A stretch of DNA of 64,000 bases from Iris pallida (GCA_029216955.1 JANAVB010004182.1:1-64000); one strand, 5' to 3'; shown: positions 47,385 to 58,300, numbered from the stretch's first letter. Made by a program: numbers and translations. The notes: generated by a model from the sequence alone, not told the origin.

Positions 47385-48290
47385 ATGGCAACCACATAAC
47401 CCATGTTTTCCAATCACGGTGAAGGGCAGTCCACTCATAGGTCTCCCCTATTTGATGGAACAAACTACACCTATTAGAAAACAAGGATGAGATTTTATCT
47501 CAAGTCGCTAGACTTCGACCTATGAACCATTGTTACCGATGTTTACAAAAAGCCCGCCAGGATAGTTGTCAATGGTGATCTCGTCGAGAAACCCCACGAC
47601 AAATACTGACGAAGAAAAGAAATAGGCGAGTCTAGACGCGAGAGCTATTAATGCTTTATTTTGTGTAATAGACAGGAATGAGTTTAACAGGGTCTCAACA
47701 TGCACCACCTCTCACGAAGTATGGAGACTTCTAGAAGTGATGAATGAAGGAACCCAGTCAAGCAGTCGAAAATAAGTCGTATCACTCAAGAATATGAGGC
47801 GTTCAAGATGAAGCCTAATGAGACGATCACATAAATGTTTACAAGATTCCTTGACGTCATTAACCCCTTGTCATCTCTCGGCAAACAATATACAAATCAT
47901 AAGAAGATCCGCAAGTTACTTAGGGGGCGACCAAAAATTTAGAACCCTAAGGTAACAGCTATCATCGAAGGCAATGATCTCACCACAATGTCTATGGAGA
48001 CTTTGATGGGAAAGCTGATGACTCACGAGCTTGACCTCAAAGACTTTGAAGAGCCTGCTCCAAAGGCAAAAGAGATTGCCCTTAAAGCTCATCGTCGAAG
48101 GGCTGATCCTGAAGAGACTGATGACAACAATTGGAAGGTGATGATCAAGCTTTCCTTGTCCACAACTTCAAGAAGTTCCTTCGCTTCAATCGAAGAAAGA
48201 AGGAACAATAAGAAGATGACGAAGAAGAACCAACATGCTACGGCTGCAAGAAGACTGGACACGTCCGAAAAGACTGTCCATTCGTAAAGA
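47385..48290 (+). pseudogene. Copia2 gag (UBN2 type)
   Basis: It starts ATGGCAACC at 47385 but stops at codon 5 (CAA to TAA). Later residues RSPLFDGTNYTY and SLDFDL are each followed by a stop where Copia1 or the family has Trp (TGG to TAG, TGG to TGA). INALFCVIDRNEFNRVSTCTTSHEVWRLLEVMNEGT matches Copia1 almost residue for residue. The frame 47988-48287 continues TTMSMETLMGKL, and the knuckle CYGCKKTGHVRKDC (48236-48277) is in another frame. Capsid function is lost. Confidence 0.85.
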
Positions 48291-49310
48291 AAAGCAACCG
48301 ATATGAGAAGCCTCTAAGAAGTCTTCCTCAAGAAAATATGCTAATACTAGCATTTGGCATGAAAACGAAGCTAGTGACTCCGAGGAAGAAAATGACTCCC
48401 CTCAAGACACTGCCAATGTATGCCTAATGGTAACATCCGATAAGGTAAATAGTGATACTCTCGATGATTTCACTTTTGATGAACTTGGCGATGTATTCAA
48501 TGATTTACTAAATGACCACAAGAAAGTCATTAGTAAATATAAGCATGCCAAGGAGAAGATCAAAACCTATGAAGTCGAGATTCAAAAACTCTCTTCTTTG
48601 CTTAATAATGTTAGAGACACTCCACCCACGGAAGACACTAATGAGGTATCTAAGCTTAAGTTAAGCCTACATGATGCCGAAACACGTATTAAAAAGCAAA
48701 CACATGAGATCATAGCACTCATCACTAAGCTTGCTGAAGAAAAGAATAGACACAAGATCTCTAGTACAAAAATTGATCGTTTGAATGCTAAGTGTAATGA
48801 ACTGCATGTTGCCTCGAAGAAATTAGAGATTAGATTGGGAAAACAGGTTGCTCAACCTCAAACCCAATCACATAAGACACACAGCACAAGACTACTCAAA
48901 ATAGTCAAACACGTCATCCACCTACAGCAGGTAAACATGCTTACATGTATACACACTTCTATACAGCACAAAACCACATGCACATAGAAATTATTCTCAT
49001 AACTATCATTCTACTGCTACACACAATCACCATACTACACATAGATATAATTATCACCATGTTGCACATAGACAAAATTACCACCATGCTGCATATAGAC
49101 ATAACCATCATCCTGCTGTCACATATAATTACTATCCTGCTATTCTACACAATTCTCACATGCTACATATAGACATCATCAACATGCTCCCAATACAAAT
49201 AGACATGCTACTTGCACCTACTGTGGATTACATGGACATATCTCACCACAATGTAGAATTAGGAGATTAGTTGATACAAATCTATGCATGGGTGCCAAAA
49301 ACTAACATTT
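48291..49310 (+). pseudogene. Copia2 gag linker: coiled coil, His-rich repeat, second knuckle
   Basis: 48427-48987 is an open frame with FTFDELGDVFNDLL and long heptad-like Lys/Glu/Leu stretches, a predicted coiled coil typical of SIRE-like gag. After a shift comes a degenerate HRxNYHHAA repeat (about 48975-49180), rich in His, Asn and Tyr. It runs directly into a second knuckle CTYCGLHGHISPQC (49215-49256), which keeps all four ligands. Then ISGPTRTWVLK, the lead-in to the protease. Confidence 0.7.
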
Positions 49311-49379
49311 CAGGACCCACAAGAACTTGGGTACTAAAGGTCACATCTACTCTTGATGTAGATGGACCTTCCCTCCTCA

Positions 49380-49765
49380 ACTAAAAGCAAGTGGATTCTG
49401 ATAGTGGATGCTCGCGACATATGACAGGATACGTAAATCTTTTCACATCACTATCGATGAAGAAGGAAGGGTATGTATCCTTCGGCAACAACCTAAAGGG
49501 TATATCATAGTTAATGGTACTATTGGTCATCCTCCTTCTCCTGTAATAAAGGATGTCTGCCTGGTGACCGAGTTAAAGCATAACCTGCTCAGCATAAGTC
49601 ACCTTGCTGATCATGGATATGATATTAACTTTGGACAAAATAAATACTACATTTATGATAGGTCAATGGGAGACATCGCTTTTGAAGGGATAAGAGAGGA
49701 TAATATTTATATTTTCTATCTATCTAGAGATACTAACAGTGCAGGAAGATGACTCTATGCCCAAA
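49380..49765 (+). pseudogene. Copia2 aspartic protease
   Basis: KWIL(D)SGCSRHMTG is recognisable, but a one-base loss in the Asp codon of the active site breaks the frame. Then GYIIVNGTIGHPPSPVIKDVCLVTELKHNLLSISHLADHGYDINFG and EGIREDNIYIFYL run open to 49752. Confidence 0.85.
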
Positions 49766-50426
49766 AGGATGAGAGATTGTTGTGGCACCAGCGTCTTGGT
49801 CATGCCAATATGGACACTATATCCAGGCTATCGACAAAGAAGTTAGTAAGAGGCTTGCCCGATATCACATTCAAAAATGACACGGTATGTGCCGAAGTAA
49901 GTTGAATAAGGCAACCAAGTCTTCGTTTCATTCAATTAACACTGTAATACTACTAGACCCTTGCAATTACTTCATATGGACTTATTTGGTTCTAGTAGAG
50001 TAGCCAATCTTGGTGGAAAACTCTATGCTTTTGTATTATAGATAATTTTTCTAGATTTACTTGGGTTTTATTTCTTACAAACAAAAGTGATGCTATTTTT
50101 GTTTTCAAAATTTTTGCTAAAAAGGTTCAAAACGAAAAAGGCTACATGATCACTCGAATCTGAAGTGATCACGGAGGCAAATTCGAAAATACTGATTTTA
50201 AAAAGTTTTGTGATTCAAATGGTTTTGATCATGAGTTTTCTTGTGCTAGAACTCCTCAACAAAATGGTGTTATGGAGCGGAAGAATAGGACTCTTGGTGA
50301 TATGGCCAGAGTCATGTTGAATAAATTTTCACTTCTGAAATATTTTTGGACAGAAGCTGTCAGTACAGCGTGCCATTTTAAATAGGGTGCTCATTCGACC
50401 TATTACGAAAAAAACGTCCACGAGAT
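49766..50426 (+). pseudogene. Copia2 integrase
   Basis: LLWHQRLGHANMDTISRLSTKK (zinc-motif His pair), the Cys pair degraded by a short deletion, then LHMDLFGSSRVA, ARTPQQNGVMERKNRTLGDMARVML and KYFWTEAVSTA. The first Asp and the Glu of the DDE triad are visible; SDHGGKFE keeps the second Asp after a stop. At least three frameshifts. Confidence 0.85.
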
Positions 50427-51600
50427 TTGGTTTGGAAGGACTCCAAAATTTCATATTTTAGAGTTTTTGGTTGTCGATGTTTTATCCTTAACACCAAAGA
50501 CAACTTAGGCAAATTTGATGCCAAAGCTGACGATGGTATCTTTCTTGGCTATGCTGCCAAGAGCAAGGGATATAGAGTGTTCAACAAATGCTCATTAGTT
50601 GTGAAAGAGTCTACAAATGTGACTTTTGATGAAGATAATAATACAACAGCCACTCCTGATGATGATGTTGAGCCATCAACTTCTACGCCAATGAATACTA
50701 CCACTGAAACCAATTCTCTGGAGGGCTTGCCAAAGAAATTCTCTTTCAAGCGTCACATCCAGAAAACTTGGTAATATATGAGGTTTCACGCGGAGTAAGT
50801 ACTCGATCATCGTTAAGAGACTCCATTGCTAGCACTGCCTTCATTTCATAAATTGTGCCTAAAACTGTTTTAGAAGCTTTTAATGATGAGTTTTGGATTT
50901 CTGCCATGCAAGAAGAACTCAACCAATTCGAGAGGAGCCAGGTCTGGGAACTTGTTCCTAAGTCAGCTAATCATTCGATTATTGGTACGAAATGGGTTTT
51001 TCGAAACAAACTAAATAAAGATGGTTCATTTACACGCAACAAAGCTCGTCTAGTAGCTCAAGGATACAACCAAGAGGAAGGTATCGACTACGATAAGACG
51101 TATGCTCCTGTTGCAAGACTAGAATCTATTCGGATGCTTTGTGCATTTGCCAACTTTCAAAATTTTAAATTATTTCAAATGGATGTTAAAAGTGCTTTTC
51201 TGAATGGATTTATTAAGGAGGAAGTTTTTGTAAAACAACCCCCTGGTTTTAAAAATCACAAATTTCCTGACCACGTTTTTAAACTCAAGAAAGCGTTATA
51301 TGGCCTCAAACAAGACCCTAGAGCTTGGTATGAACACCTAAGCAATTTTTGCTAGATAAAAGTTTTTCAAAGGGAAAATTGACACTACACTGTTTATCAA
51401 AAGTTTTCAAAATACTATTCTTTTAGTGCAAATTTATGTAGATGATATCATTCGGTTGTACGAATAAAAATCTTTGCCAAGATTTGCTAAGTGTATGCAG
51501 AACGAATTTGAGATGAGCATGATGGGGGAGCTCACCTACTTCCTTGGATTACAAGTCAAACAAACTTCGTAAGAACTTTTATCAGCCATCAAAATATACA
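50427..51600 (+). pseudogene. Copia2 reverse transcriptase
   Basis: It opens with RVFGCRCFILNTKDNLGKFD and the integrase tail [18 protein letters not shown], then an acidic linker. The RT proper (50855-51355) is open: [74 protein letters not shown] shift near 51350 precedes the YVDD box (51435-51446), then MGELTYFLGLQVKQT-like residues. The catalytic Asp pair is intact. Confidence 0.88.
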
Positions 51601-52295
51601 AAGGACATGCTGAAGAAATTTGATCTTGACAACGTCAAACAAATCAGCACCCCTATGGCTACTTCAACCAAGCTGGAACCTGATGAAAGCGACAAACTTG
51701 TTGATCAACGTAAGTATCGAGGTATGATTGGTAGTTTACTTTATTTAACTGCTAGTCGTCCCGATATCATGTTTAATGTTTGTCTGTGTGCTCGCTATCA
51801 AGCTAGTCCTAAGGAATCACACATGTCCTCCATTAAGCGTATCTTTCGATACATTAAGGGTACTGTTACAGTGGGCTTATGGTATCCCAAATCCACTTTG
51901 ACCTTATTGGGTATTCGGATGCTGATTTTGCAGGATGCAAAGTTGACCGTAAAAGTACAAGCAGAACGTGTATTTATTCGGCAAGGCTCTAGTCTCTTGG
52001 TTAAACAAGAAGCAGACCCTTGCAGACTACTATCTTTCTTTTATGCACATTCCTATATTCTGTGATAACACTAGTGCCATCAACCTTACTAAGAACCCTA
52101 TATGTCACTCACGTACGAAACACAGTGAAATACGTCAACTTTTTGCGTGATCACCAGCAAAATGGCACTATAAACTTAGAATTTATTGACACTGATCATC
52201 AGCTAGCAGATTTCTTTATAAAACCACTATCCGAAGTGCGTTTCAACTTTCTATGTCGTAAACTAGGAATTTTGGATGAAGTTGTTATTCATTAA
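51601..52295 (+). pseudogene. Copia2 RT end and RNase H
   Basis: LKKFDLDNVKQISTPMATSTKL and RKYRGMIGSLLYLTASRPDIMFNVCLCARYQ mark the RT-RH link. RNase H follows in pieces: LLGIRMLILQDAK (shifted DADFAG), LFGKALVSWLNKKQ, a deletion of the EVEY segment, IPIFCDNTSAINL, SRTKHSEIR and ADFFIKPLSEVRFNFLCRKLGIL. It ends at 52295, the same place as in Copia1. Confidence 0.88.
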
Positions 52296-52699
52296 AGTAA
52301 CTTGCATAAATATCAATTATGACTTGATTCTTTATGATAAATTTTCTATGGGTACAAGCCGAAAGGGTCCTTCTGACAATAAGGCGTAAAAGCCTAAGCG
52401 ACACGGTGAACTAGTCCTCGGGACTACCGCTAGCTGGGATCCGCCCTTATAGCTACCCTATGGCAGCTTCAAAATATTGAATTGTGGCATAATTCCTTGT
52501 TTATTACATGGTATACTTTTATTTATCACATGCTAAATTCGAATTTTTGAACTTCATTTGGATTTTTTGATTCAACTTTCACTTGTTGTAATTCTCTACT
52601 TGGATTTCTTACTTTTGCATATTCATCTTTCCATTACTTTATTCTTATGTCTCACTCATTTTTTTACCTTAATTTTTTGTCTAATTTCTATTCTGGCCA
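52296..52699 (+). other. Copia2 post-pol non-coding block
   Basis: 52350-52475 contains ACAAGCC, CACGGTGAACT and GGGACTACCGCTAGCTGGGA, matching words and order in Copia1 (minus, 27060-26930). The rest is T-rich. No reading frame. Confidence 0.5.
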
Positions 52700-53069
52700 C
52701 AGAACCCAGAATTCGGGCCGAAATCTGCCTAAGATAGAGTTCGGGCCGAATTCGGTCTCATCATTCCAGAACTGCATGCGGGCCAGCCGCTGATCTGAAA
52801 TTGATCCAATGGTCCAGATTCATTCCGACCATTCGGACCCCTAACATTATAACCGGGTTCTCCATCTCTCTCCTCCATTACCACCTTCTAAACTTCTCAA
52901 AACACCTCTTCTTCAAATCCTAACCCTAGCTCTCTTATTCTAGTGCATCTTTCTTCTCAAAATTGAAGAAGAGGGTTTCTTGCTTCATTCTCTTCCATCC
53001 TTCATCATCCTTTTGAGGTATAATTTCACTCTTCTCTCCATCTAAATTTTATTATTTTTTTCATCACTC
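52700..53069 (+). promoter_or_regulatory. Promoter-like block before the Copia2 env-like ORF
   Basis: Dyads AGAATTCGGGCCGAA and GAGTTCGGGCCGAATTCGG (about 52711-52760), TATA-like CATTATAACC (52845-52854), a CT-rich leader and telo-box CCTAACCCTAG (52919-52929), with the ORF 216 nt after the TATA-like box. The LTR promoter has the same dyads above its TATA box. Confidence 0.5.
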
Positions 53070-54329
53070 ATTGCTCCCAAGTTGTTTAATAGAGGCAAGA
53101 GGCTTCGAACCGAGGGTGCGTCCTCTTTGAATCATTCTCCTCGCAATGAACAACCGGATCAACAACCGATTCAACAACCCATGCACCCGTTGTTCAATCC
53201 ACCTCATCCCATTGACCTACACGTACAATGACCGAATATTTGTGTCACTAGACGCTTCAAATGAATGGTTTAGTGATTTTCGATCGCGTCCCGTGTACGC
53301 GGGTCATCCTATTAACTTTACCATATTTTCTCAATATGACTCCCTATTCCATGATTTATGTCGTGATGAACTTGTCACTACAAATTTACTTATCTATTTA
53401 AATGCCATTCAAATGTTTTATTACAATCTTACTCATGATGATACACGTTTATATTCAGTGTTGCTGACATTGACATATCTTTTGATGACTTTGAATTGGC
53501 TGAATATCTTGAAATTCCGGAGCCCAACGCATGGGAGAAACTTGTCGATGTTCGCAAGTTTTAATTCCCCGATGGGTCTTCCCTCGAAAGCTTCAAAGAT
53601 GACTTGTGTACCCTAAAACACGTCCACGCAAGCTTCTTGCTAAATTTCTCAATCCTTACTTCTATGAACTTTATCGCATTGTCTTCAACACTTTTCTGCC
53701 CAAAGTTGGATCGACTGATGAGGTTACATATTTTGAGATCTCTGCTATGTATACCTACATTTCCATGTCCATTCAACCTTCCACGTACCATGAAGGACTG
53801 GATGATCAATGCTTGGAAGAAGCCAAGGTCTTTGGTCTATGCTCTCTATCTTCCTATGATTTTTCGTGCTTTTCATGTCCCACTTGATAAGAGTCAGTTT
53901 CTCCTTGCCCCTGCCTTCCTATCTCAGGCACGGTGGCTTCAGGAAGCTCGATTCTTCTGCTGAGTCGAGCACTCTGATGCTCAGGCTGACGCACCTGCTT
54001 GGACAGGATGCACCCCTCCTCCTGCTACTCTTGAGTCGATTCAGACTATGCTCCGCGATTTCGTATTAGAGGATGATCGCTGTACCCTGCTTGACTACCG
54101 TACCACTCTGTAGATGAGTACCATCAGCAAGTCACTGTATGACATTCGGTACTCTATGTCTCGGTATCCTTCCATGCCTATTCCTATGGAGCGGGACCCT
54201 GCTCGCGATGGATACCGTATCGATGACCCTTGGGTTATACGCTATCTAGATGTGGATGCAGCTTTCGTGGATCCTCGTCGTTCATTCACTGATCCATCTG
54301 ACGACGCTGGACCTTCACGAGCTCCGTGA
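53070..54329 (+). pseudogene. Copia2 env-like third ORF
   Basis: Homologous to the Copia1 ORF at 26496: APKLFNRGKR, RPVYAGHPINFTIFSQYDSLFHDL, LNAIQMFYYNLTHDD, then DIDISFDDFELAEYLEIP in a shifted frame. The start codon reads ATT where Copia1 has ATG. Later frames carry TRPRKLLAKFLNPYFYELYRIV and end with DPWVIRYLDVDAAFVDPRR...PSDDAGPSRAP at 54329. At least four frameshifts. There is no clear signal peptide or hydrophobic anchor, so a true envelope role is doubtful. This resembles uncharacterised plant transposon proteins in the third position of SIRE-like elements. Confidence 0.7.
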
Positions 54330-54785
54330 TGGATGTGGTCTCCTACTTGCTGCTGCTGCTGAGGATCTTATGTTTACTTTTTATGCACTATGGATTTCTA
54401 GTTTATGTAGTTGCTCTTTATTGTATTAGACTTCTTTATGTTCTATGACTCATGAGACACTTGATACAGTTTCTTAGTATTTTGGTGTGCTTGCCAAGTT
54501 ATTTCCATTTACAAATTCTCTGGTTGTTTGTGTTTAATAAATGACAAAGGGGGAGAATTATTTGATATTCATATTCTTATTATCATATCATATTGTGTAT
54601 CTGTGCTTTGGAAAAGCTTGTATTTATCAGGACAAAAGGAACGTTGGCTTACAATGTAGCAATGTTTACGGGAGAGCTATAGCTAGCTGTACTGATTACG
54701 GGGAGCTACTGCTTTTTTAAATGTGTCCAGGTATGAACATTGAATATACAAATATCATTTTGTCAATTATCAATATGGGAGAGAT
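54330..54785 (+). other. Copia2 3' untranslated region and polypurine tracts
   Basis: Two purine tracts: AAAGGGGGAGAA (54546-54557) and ATGGGAGAGA directly before the 3' LTR at 54786. The second is the primer for plus-strand synthesis by position; the first is a typical upstream copy in this lineage. Confidence 0.75.
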
Positions 54786-55747
54786 TGTTAATACAAAATC
54801 ACAGTCAACCAAATATTGATAAAATTGACAATATGATACTTGTCATAATTCAATATGACACATCAAGAATGAACTTAGTACAAGACGGACGACGGCTCGT
54901 ACCTATAGCGCACTATGTTTCGAGTTTGTATTTTTACTTTTCTTGAGTCTAAACAAATGTAAACTGAGTTGCACTGAGCAGTTTGGGCCTATTCCTATCT
55001 CCTATCCTTAAACCAAAAGCTCCACCAAAACCAACTAGCCCATTTATCCCACTAGACCAATTGTCTTCTGGAGACAGAGTTCGGGCCGAACTCTGCCTCC
55101 ACACAGAGTTTGGGCCGAATTCTGCCTCCACATAGAGTTCGGGCCGAATTCTGTCCCCTAAATCCAGGACCCTAATTTTTAGGATTTGTTGTATTCTAGT
55201 TGTCCAACGGCTAAAAATTTGAATTCTTGACCCAGAATTATGGCCGAATTCCGCCTATTGCTACTCCTATAAATAGGCCTTAAATTCTCACTTTTTGATC
55301 ATCCAATCTTCTATTCTCTTCTCTCTAAAGCCTTATACAAGCCTTACCCTTCTCATCTACTAGCCACAAGCTCCCTAAGCCTCAAAGTGCTCAGTGCTCT
55401 TCAGTTAGGAGTTTGTGCAAGAGTTTAAAAAGTCGCTTGGAAAATTCCAAGCATCGCCACTGCGATCTCTGTAAGAAGTTGACGTGCTCTTCTGAAGTAA
55501 AGGCACGGGTGTAACTACTATTCTCAAATAGTGGATTTAATCCTGAGCTAGTGTTCTCAGGCCTGGAGTAGTCCTCCACGAGGGAAACCAGGTTAAAATT
55601 GGCTGTGTTTGCGTATGCTTTCTCGTCCTTTATAATTTCTGCATTTACTCTGATTATTTACTGTTGGTGAAAGAGTTTAATTTTTTAATTGGATATTATT
55701 GTCATAAACTCTATTTACCCCCTCTAGAGTTGCCTACTTGTTCTTTA
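54786..55747 (+). repeat. Copia2 3' LTR
   Basis: 962 bp. Three tandem dyad-bearing units (AGAGTTCGGGCCGAA... , about 27 bp each) lie at 55072-55165, and TATA CTATAAATAGG at 55267-55277. Much of it matches the 5' LTR closely, which suggests a moderate age. Confidence 0.9.
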
Positions 55748-55752
55748 ATTTC

Positions 55753-55929
55753 CTGTTGGTAATTTCGACATTATTTTAGGAATGGACTGGCTGAAAGATA
55801 GTCATGCGATAATAGATTGTCATAGAGGGAGTGTATCTTTTAATATTCCAGGCATAAAGCGTTTACCTTAGTTAGATCAAAGACAGACCAACAACAAAGA
55901 GTAGTGACGGTAATGGAAGAAGTTCAAGT
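55753..55929 (+). pseudogene. GypsyB protease end
   Basis: VGNFDIILGMDWLKDSHAIIDCHRGSVSFNIPG, the usual C-terminal protease block of chromoviruses, then a lysine/glutamine-rich linker. It directly continues the frame broken at 44861. Confidence 0.85.
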
Positions 55930-56830
55930 CCCAAAGGTAGTTGAAGAGTTTCTTGATGTTTTTCGAAGAACTTCCAGGTCTACTACTGGTTAGGGATATT
56001 GAGTTCAGTATAGAATTGGCACCTGGGACTAAACCAATATCAGATCGAGTTTACAGAATGGCAGATTTAGAGCAGGCTAAGGTGTATCAGCACATAGAGG
56101 AACTGAAGGCGAAGAAGTTCATTCGAGTTAGTGAATCACCATGGACACACCAGTAGTACTTCTAAAAAAAGGATGGGTCATCAAGATTGTGCATTGACTA
56201 CAGGAAGCTCAACAAGACAACAGTAAAGAACAAGTACACACTACCAAGGTCGACGATTTGTTTGATCAGTTGAGCAGAGCAAGAGTTTTCTCCAAGATAT
56301 ATCTTCGATCAGGTATCATCAAGTTATTGTTCGAGAAGAGGATATTCCTAAGACAACATTCAGGTCAAAGTACGTGCATTACGAATTCTTAGTAATGTCG
56401 TTTGGTTTGACCAATGCTAACAATATTTATGGATTTGATGAACCGCATCTTTATGCCATACTTAGATGAATTTGTCATTGTGTTCCTCGACGACATTCTC
56501 GTATACTCAGCTAGCAAAGAAGAGCTTGAAGATCACCTCAAAAAAGTGTTACAGGTTCTGAAAGAGAACCGATTGTACGCAAGCTCAGCAAGTGTGAGTT
56601 TTGGACGAATAGTATTTCATTCTTGGGCACATCATATCAGGGGCTGGAGTAGCAGTAGATCCCAAGAAAGTAGAAGCAGTAGAAAGTTGGCCAATGCCTA
56701 AGACCGTAGCAAATGTGAGAAGTTTCTTGGGATTGCAGGATATTAAAAGGTTAGTGTCAGACTTTGCAAGACTCTCAGCACCCATGACCCGCTTGACACC
56801 CATTCGTTTGGTCGGCAGAGTGCCAAATCA
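55930..56830 (+). pseudogene. GypsyB reverse transcriptase
   Basis: [72 protein letters not shown], then shifted pieces including [12 protein letters not shown] and MSFGLTNA, and an open frame 56414-56701 with [33 protein letters not shown]. The catalytic Asp pair (FLDDIL) is intact. After GAGVAVDPKKVEAVESWPMPKTV-like residues comes VRSFLGL. More than five lesions. Confidence 0.88.
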
Positions 56831-57470
56831 TTTGAGAATTTGAAGCAGAAGTTGATCACGATACCTATTCTTACATTACCGGTTGGACCCGGAGGTTTTA
56901 CTGTATATTGTGATGCGTCAGGAAAGGGACTTAGGTGTGTCCTAATGCAATATGGGAAGATGATAGCGTATGCATCTAGGCAACTTCGAGACCACAGGAA
57001 TAATATTTTGACTCATGACTTGGAGTTGGCAGCATAGTATTTGCTTTGAAGCTATGAAGACATTACTTGTATGGTGATTCAGTGGACATGTACACAAACC
57101 ATAAGAGTCTGAAGTACATCTTTTCTCAGAAGAAACTGAACATGAGACATAGAAGATGGTTAGAGTTGATCAAGGATTACGACATAGAGCTTCAGTATCA
57201 TCCAGACAAGGCTAATGTGGTAGCAACGCTCTTAGCAGGAGAGGCAACGCATTTATATTGACATTACAAAAACACATTTTAGAAGATCTTCAAGAGATGG
57301 GCATCGAGGTTATACATCCTAGTGATGTAGAAATTCTGGCAAGTCTACGAGTTCAATCTGACTTGGTAGACATGATCAAGGCATCACAGGCACGAGACTC
57401 AAGGATTCAGAAGGTAAGGACTCAGGAAGGAGATAAAAATTCACGAAGATGGTATAATTAGATTTAGATC
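56831..57470 (+). pseudogene. GypsyB RNase H and linker
   Basis: [18 protein letters not shown], then [18 protein letters not shown] (catalytic Asp), [22 protein letters not shown] (Glu), a stop, and in the next frame YGDSVDMYTNHKSLKYIFSQKKLNMRHRRWLELIKDYD (Asp shown as VDMYTNHKSL where VDVFTDHKSL is usual, so the Asp is now Asn) and IELQYHPDKANVVA. Loss of that Asp would impair catalysis. The linker 57258-57461 is open. Confidence 0.85.
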
Positions 57471-58300
57471 ACGTCTATGTGTACCAAATGGAGATATCAG
57501 ACATGAGGTTATGGCAAAAGCCCACAGTTCTCAGTATTCTATACACCCCGGAGGGACCAAAATGTACAAAGATATCAAGCAACACTTCTGGTAGAACGGA
57601 ATAAAGAGGGAGATAGCTAGATATGTTTTCTGTTGCTTAATATGTCAGCAAGTGAAGGCAAACAACAGAGGCCAGCTGGATTATTACAACCGCTTCTATT
57701 CCAGAATGGAAGTGAGACCACATCACGATGAACTTGTAACCGGCTTACCGAGATCACCAAGTGGTAAGGATGCTATTTGGGTGATAGTGGATCGGCTTAC
57801 GAAGGTGGCACATTTTATTTCTTTTAGAGTAGGCAATCTACAGAAAAGTTGGCAGAGTTGTATATGCGGCAGATAGTCAGGCAGTATGGGGTCCCTGTCA
57901 GTATTGTATCAGATACAGATACCCTTTTATATCATTTCTGGAAGAGTTTACATCATAGCATGGGTACCAAGTTAAGATTTAGTACGGCTTACCACCCACA
58001 GAGACGGGCTATCAGAAAGAATAATTCAGACTTTAGAAGATATGTTACAAGCTTACACCCTAGATTTTGGAGGGTCTTAGGAGAGTCACCTGCACTTAGT
58101 CGAATTTTCATACAACAACAGCTATCAAGCCAGTATCCAGATGGCGCCATTGGAAGCACTATACGGTAAGAAGTACAGGTCACTACTGGCATGGGATGAT
58201 ATCGAGGAAAGAAAGATGTTAGGCCCAGAGATGATTGTTCAGACGGTTGAAGTGCTTGAGGAGATTAGAGAGGGACTTTGAGTTGCGTAGTTCGGCATCG
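57471..58300 (+). pseudogene. GypsyB integrase
   Basis: AHSSQYSIHPGGTKMYKDIKQHFW, CCLICQQVKA (HHCC zinc motif), then the core: the first Asp block is shifted and reads ATGAAC where ATGGAC is expected (Asp to Asn), DAIWVIVDRLTKVAHFI, YGVPVSIVSDTDTL (second Asp), HFWKSLHHSMGTKLRFSTAYHPQ and a shifted ERIIQTLEDML-like part with the Glu. The end has ALYGKKYRS-like residues. Several shifts and stops. Confidence 0.87.

Larger units (their letters stand above)
44862..55747 (+). mobile_element. Copia2: SIRE/Maximus-like Copia, complete structure
   Basis: 5' LTR 44862-47331 (with a 1.4 kb insertion), PBS, gag, PR, IN, RT, RH, env-like ORF, polypurine tract and 3' LTR 54786-55747. Target duplication atttc (44857-44861 and 55748-55752) is perfect. 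LTRs start TGTTGACAC and TGTTAATAC; the expected CA ends read CG and TA, each one transition away. Coding regions hold many stops and shifts, more than Copia1. Confidence 0.92.

Noticed and set aside
49215..49256. Zinc knuckle as a separate host zinc-finger gene
   Set aside because: It lies between gag and protease of Copia2 and has a matching position in Copia1, so it is part of the element.
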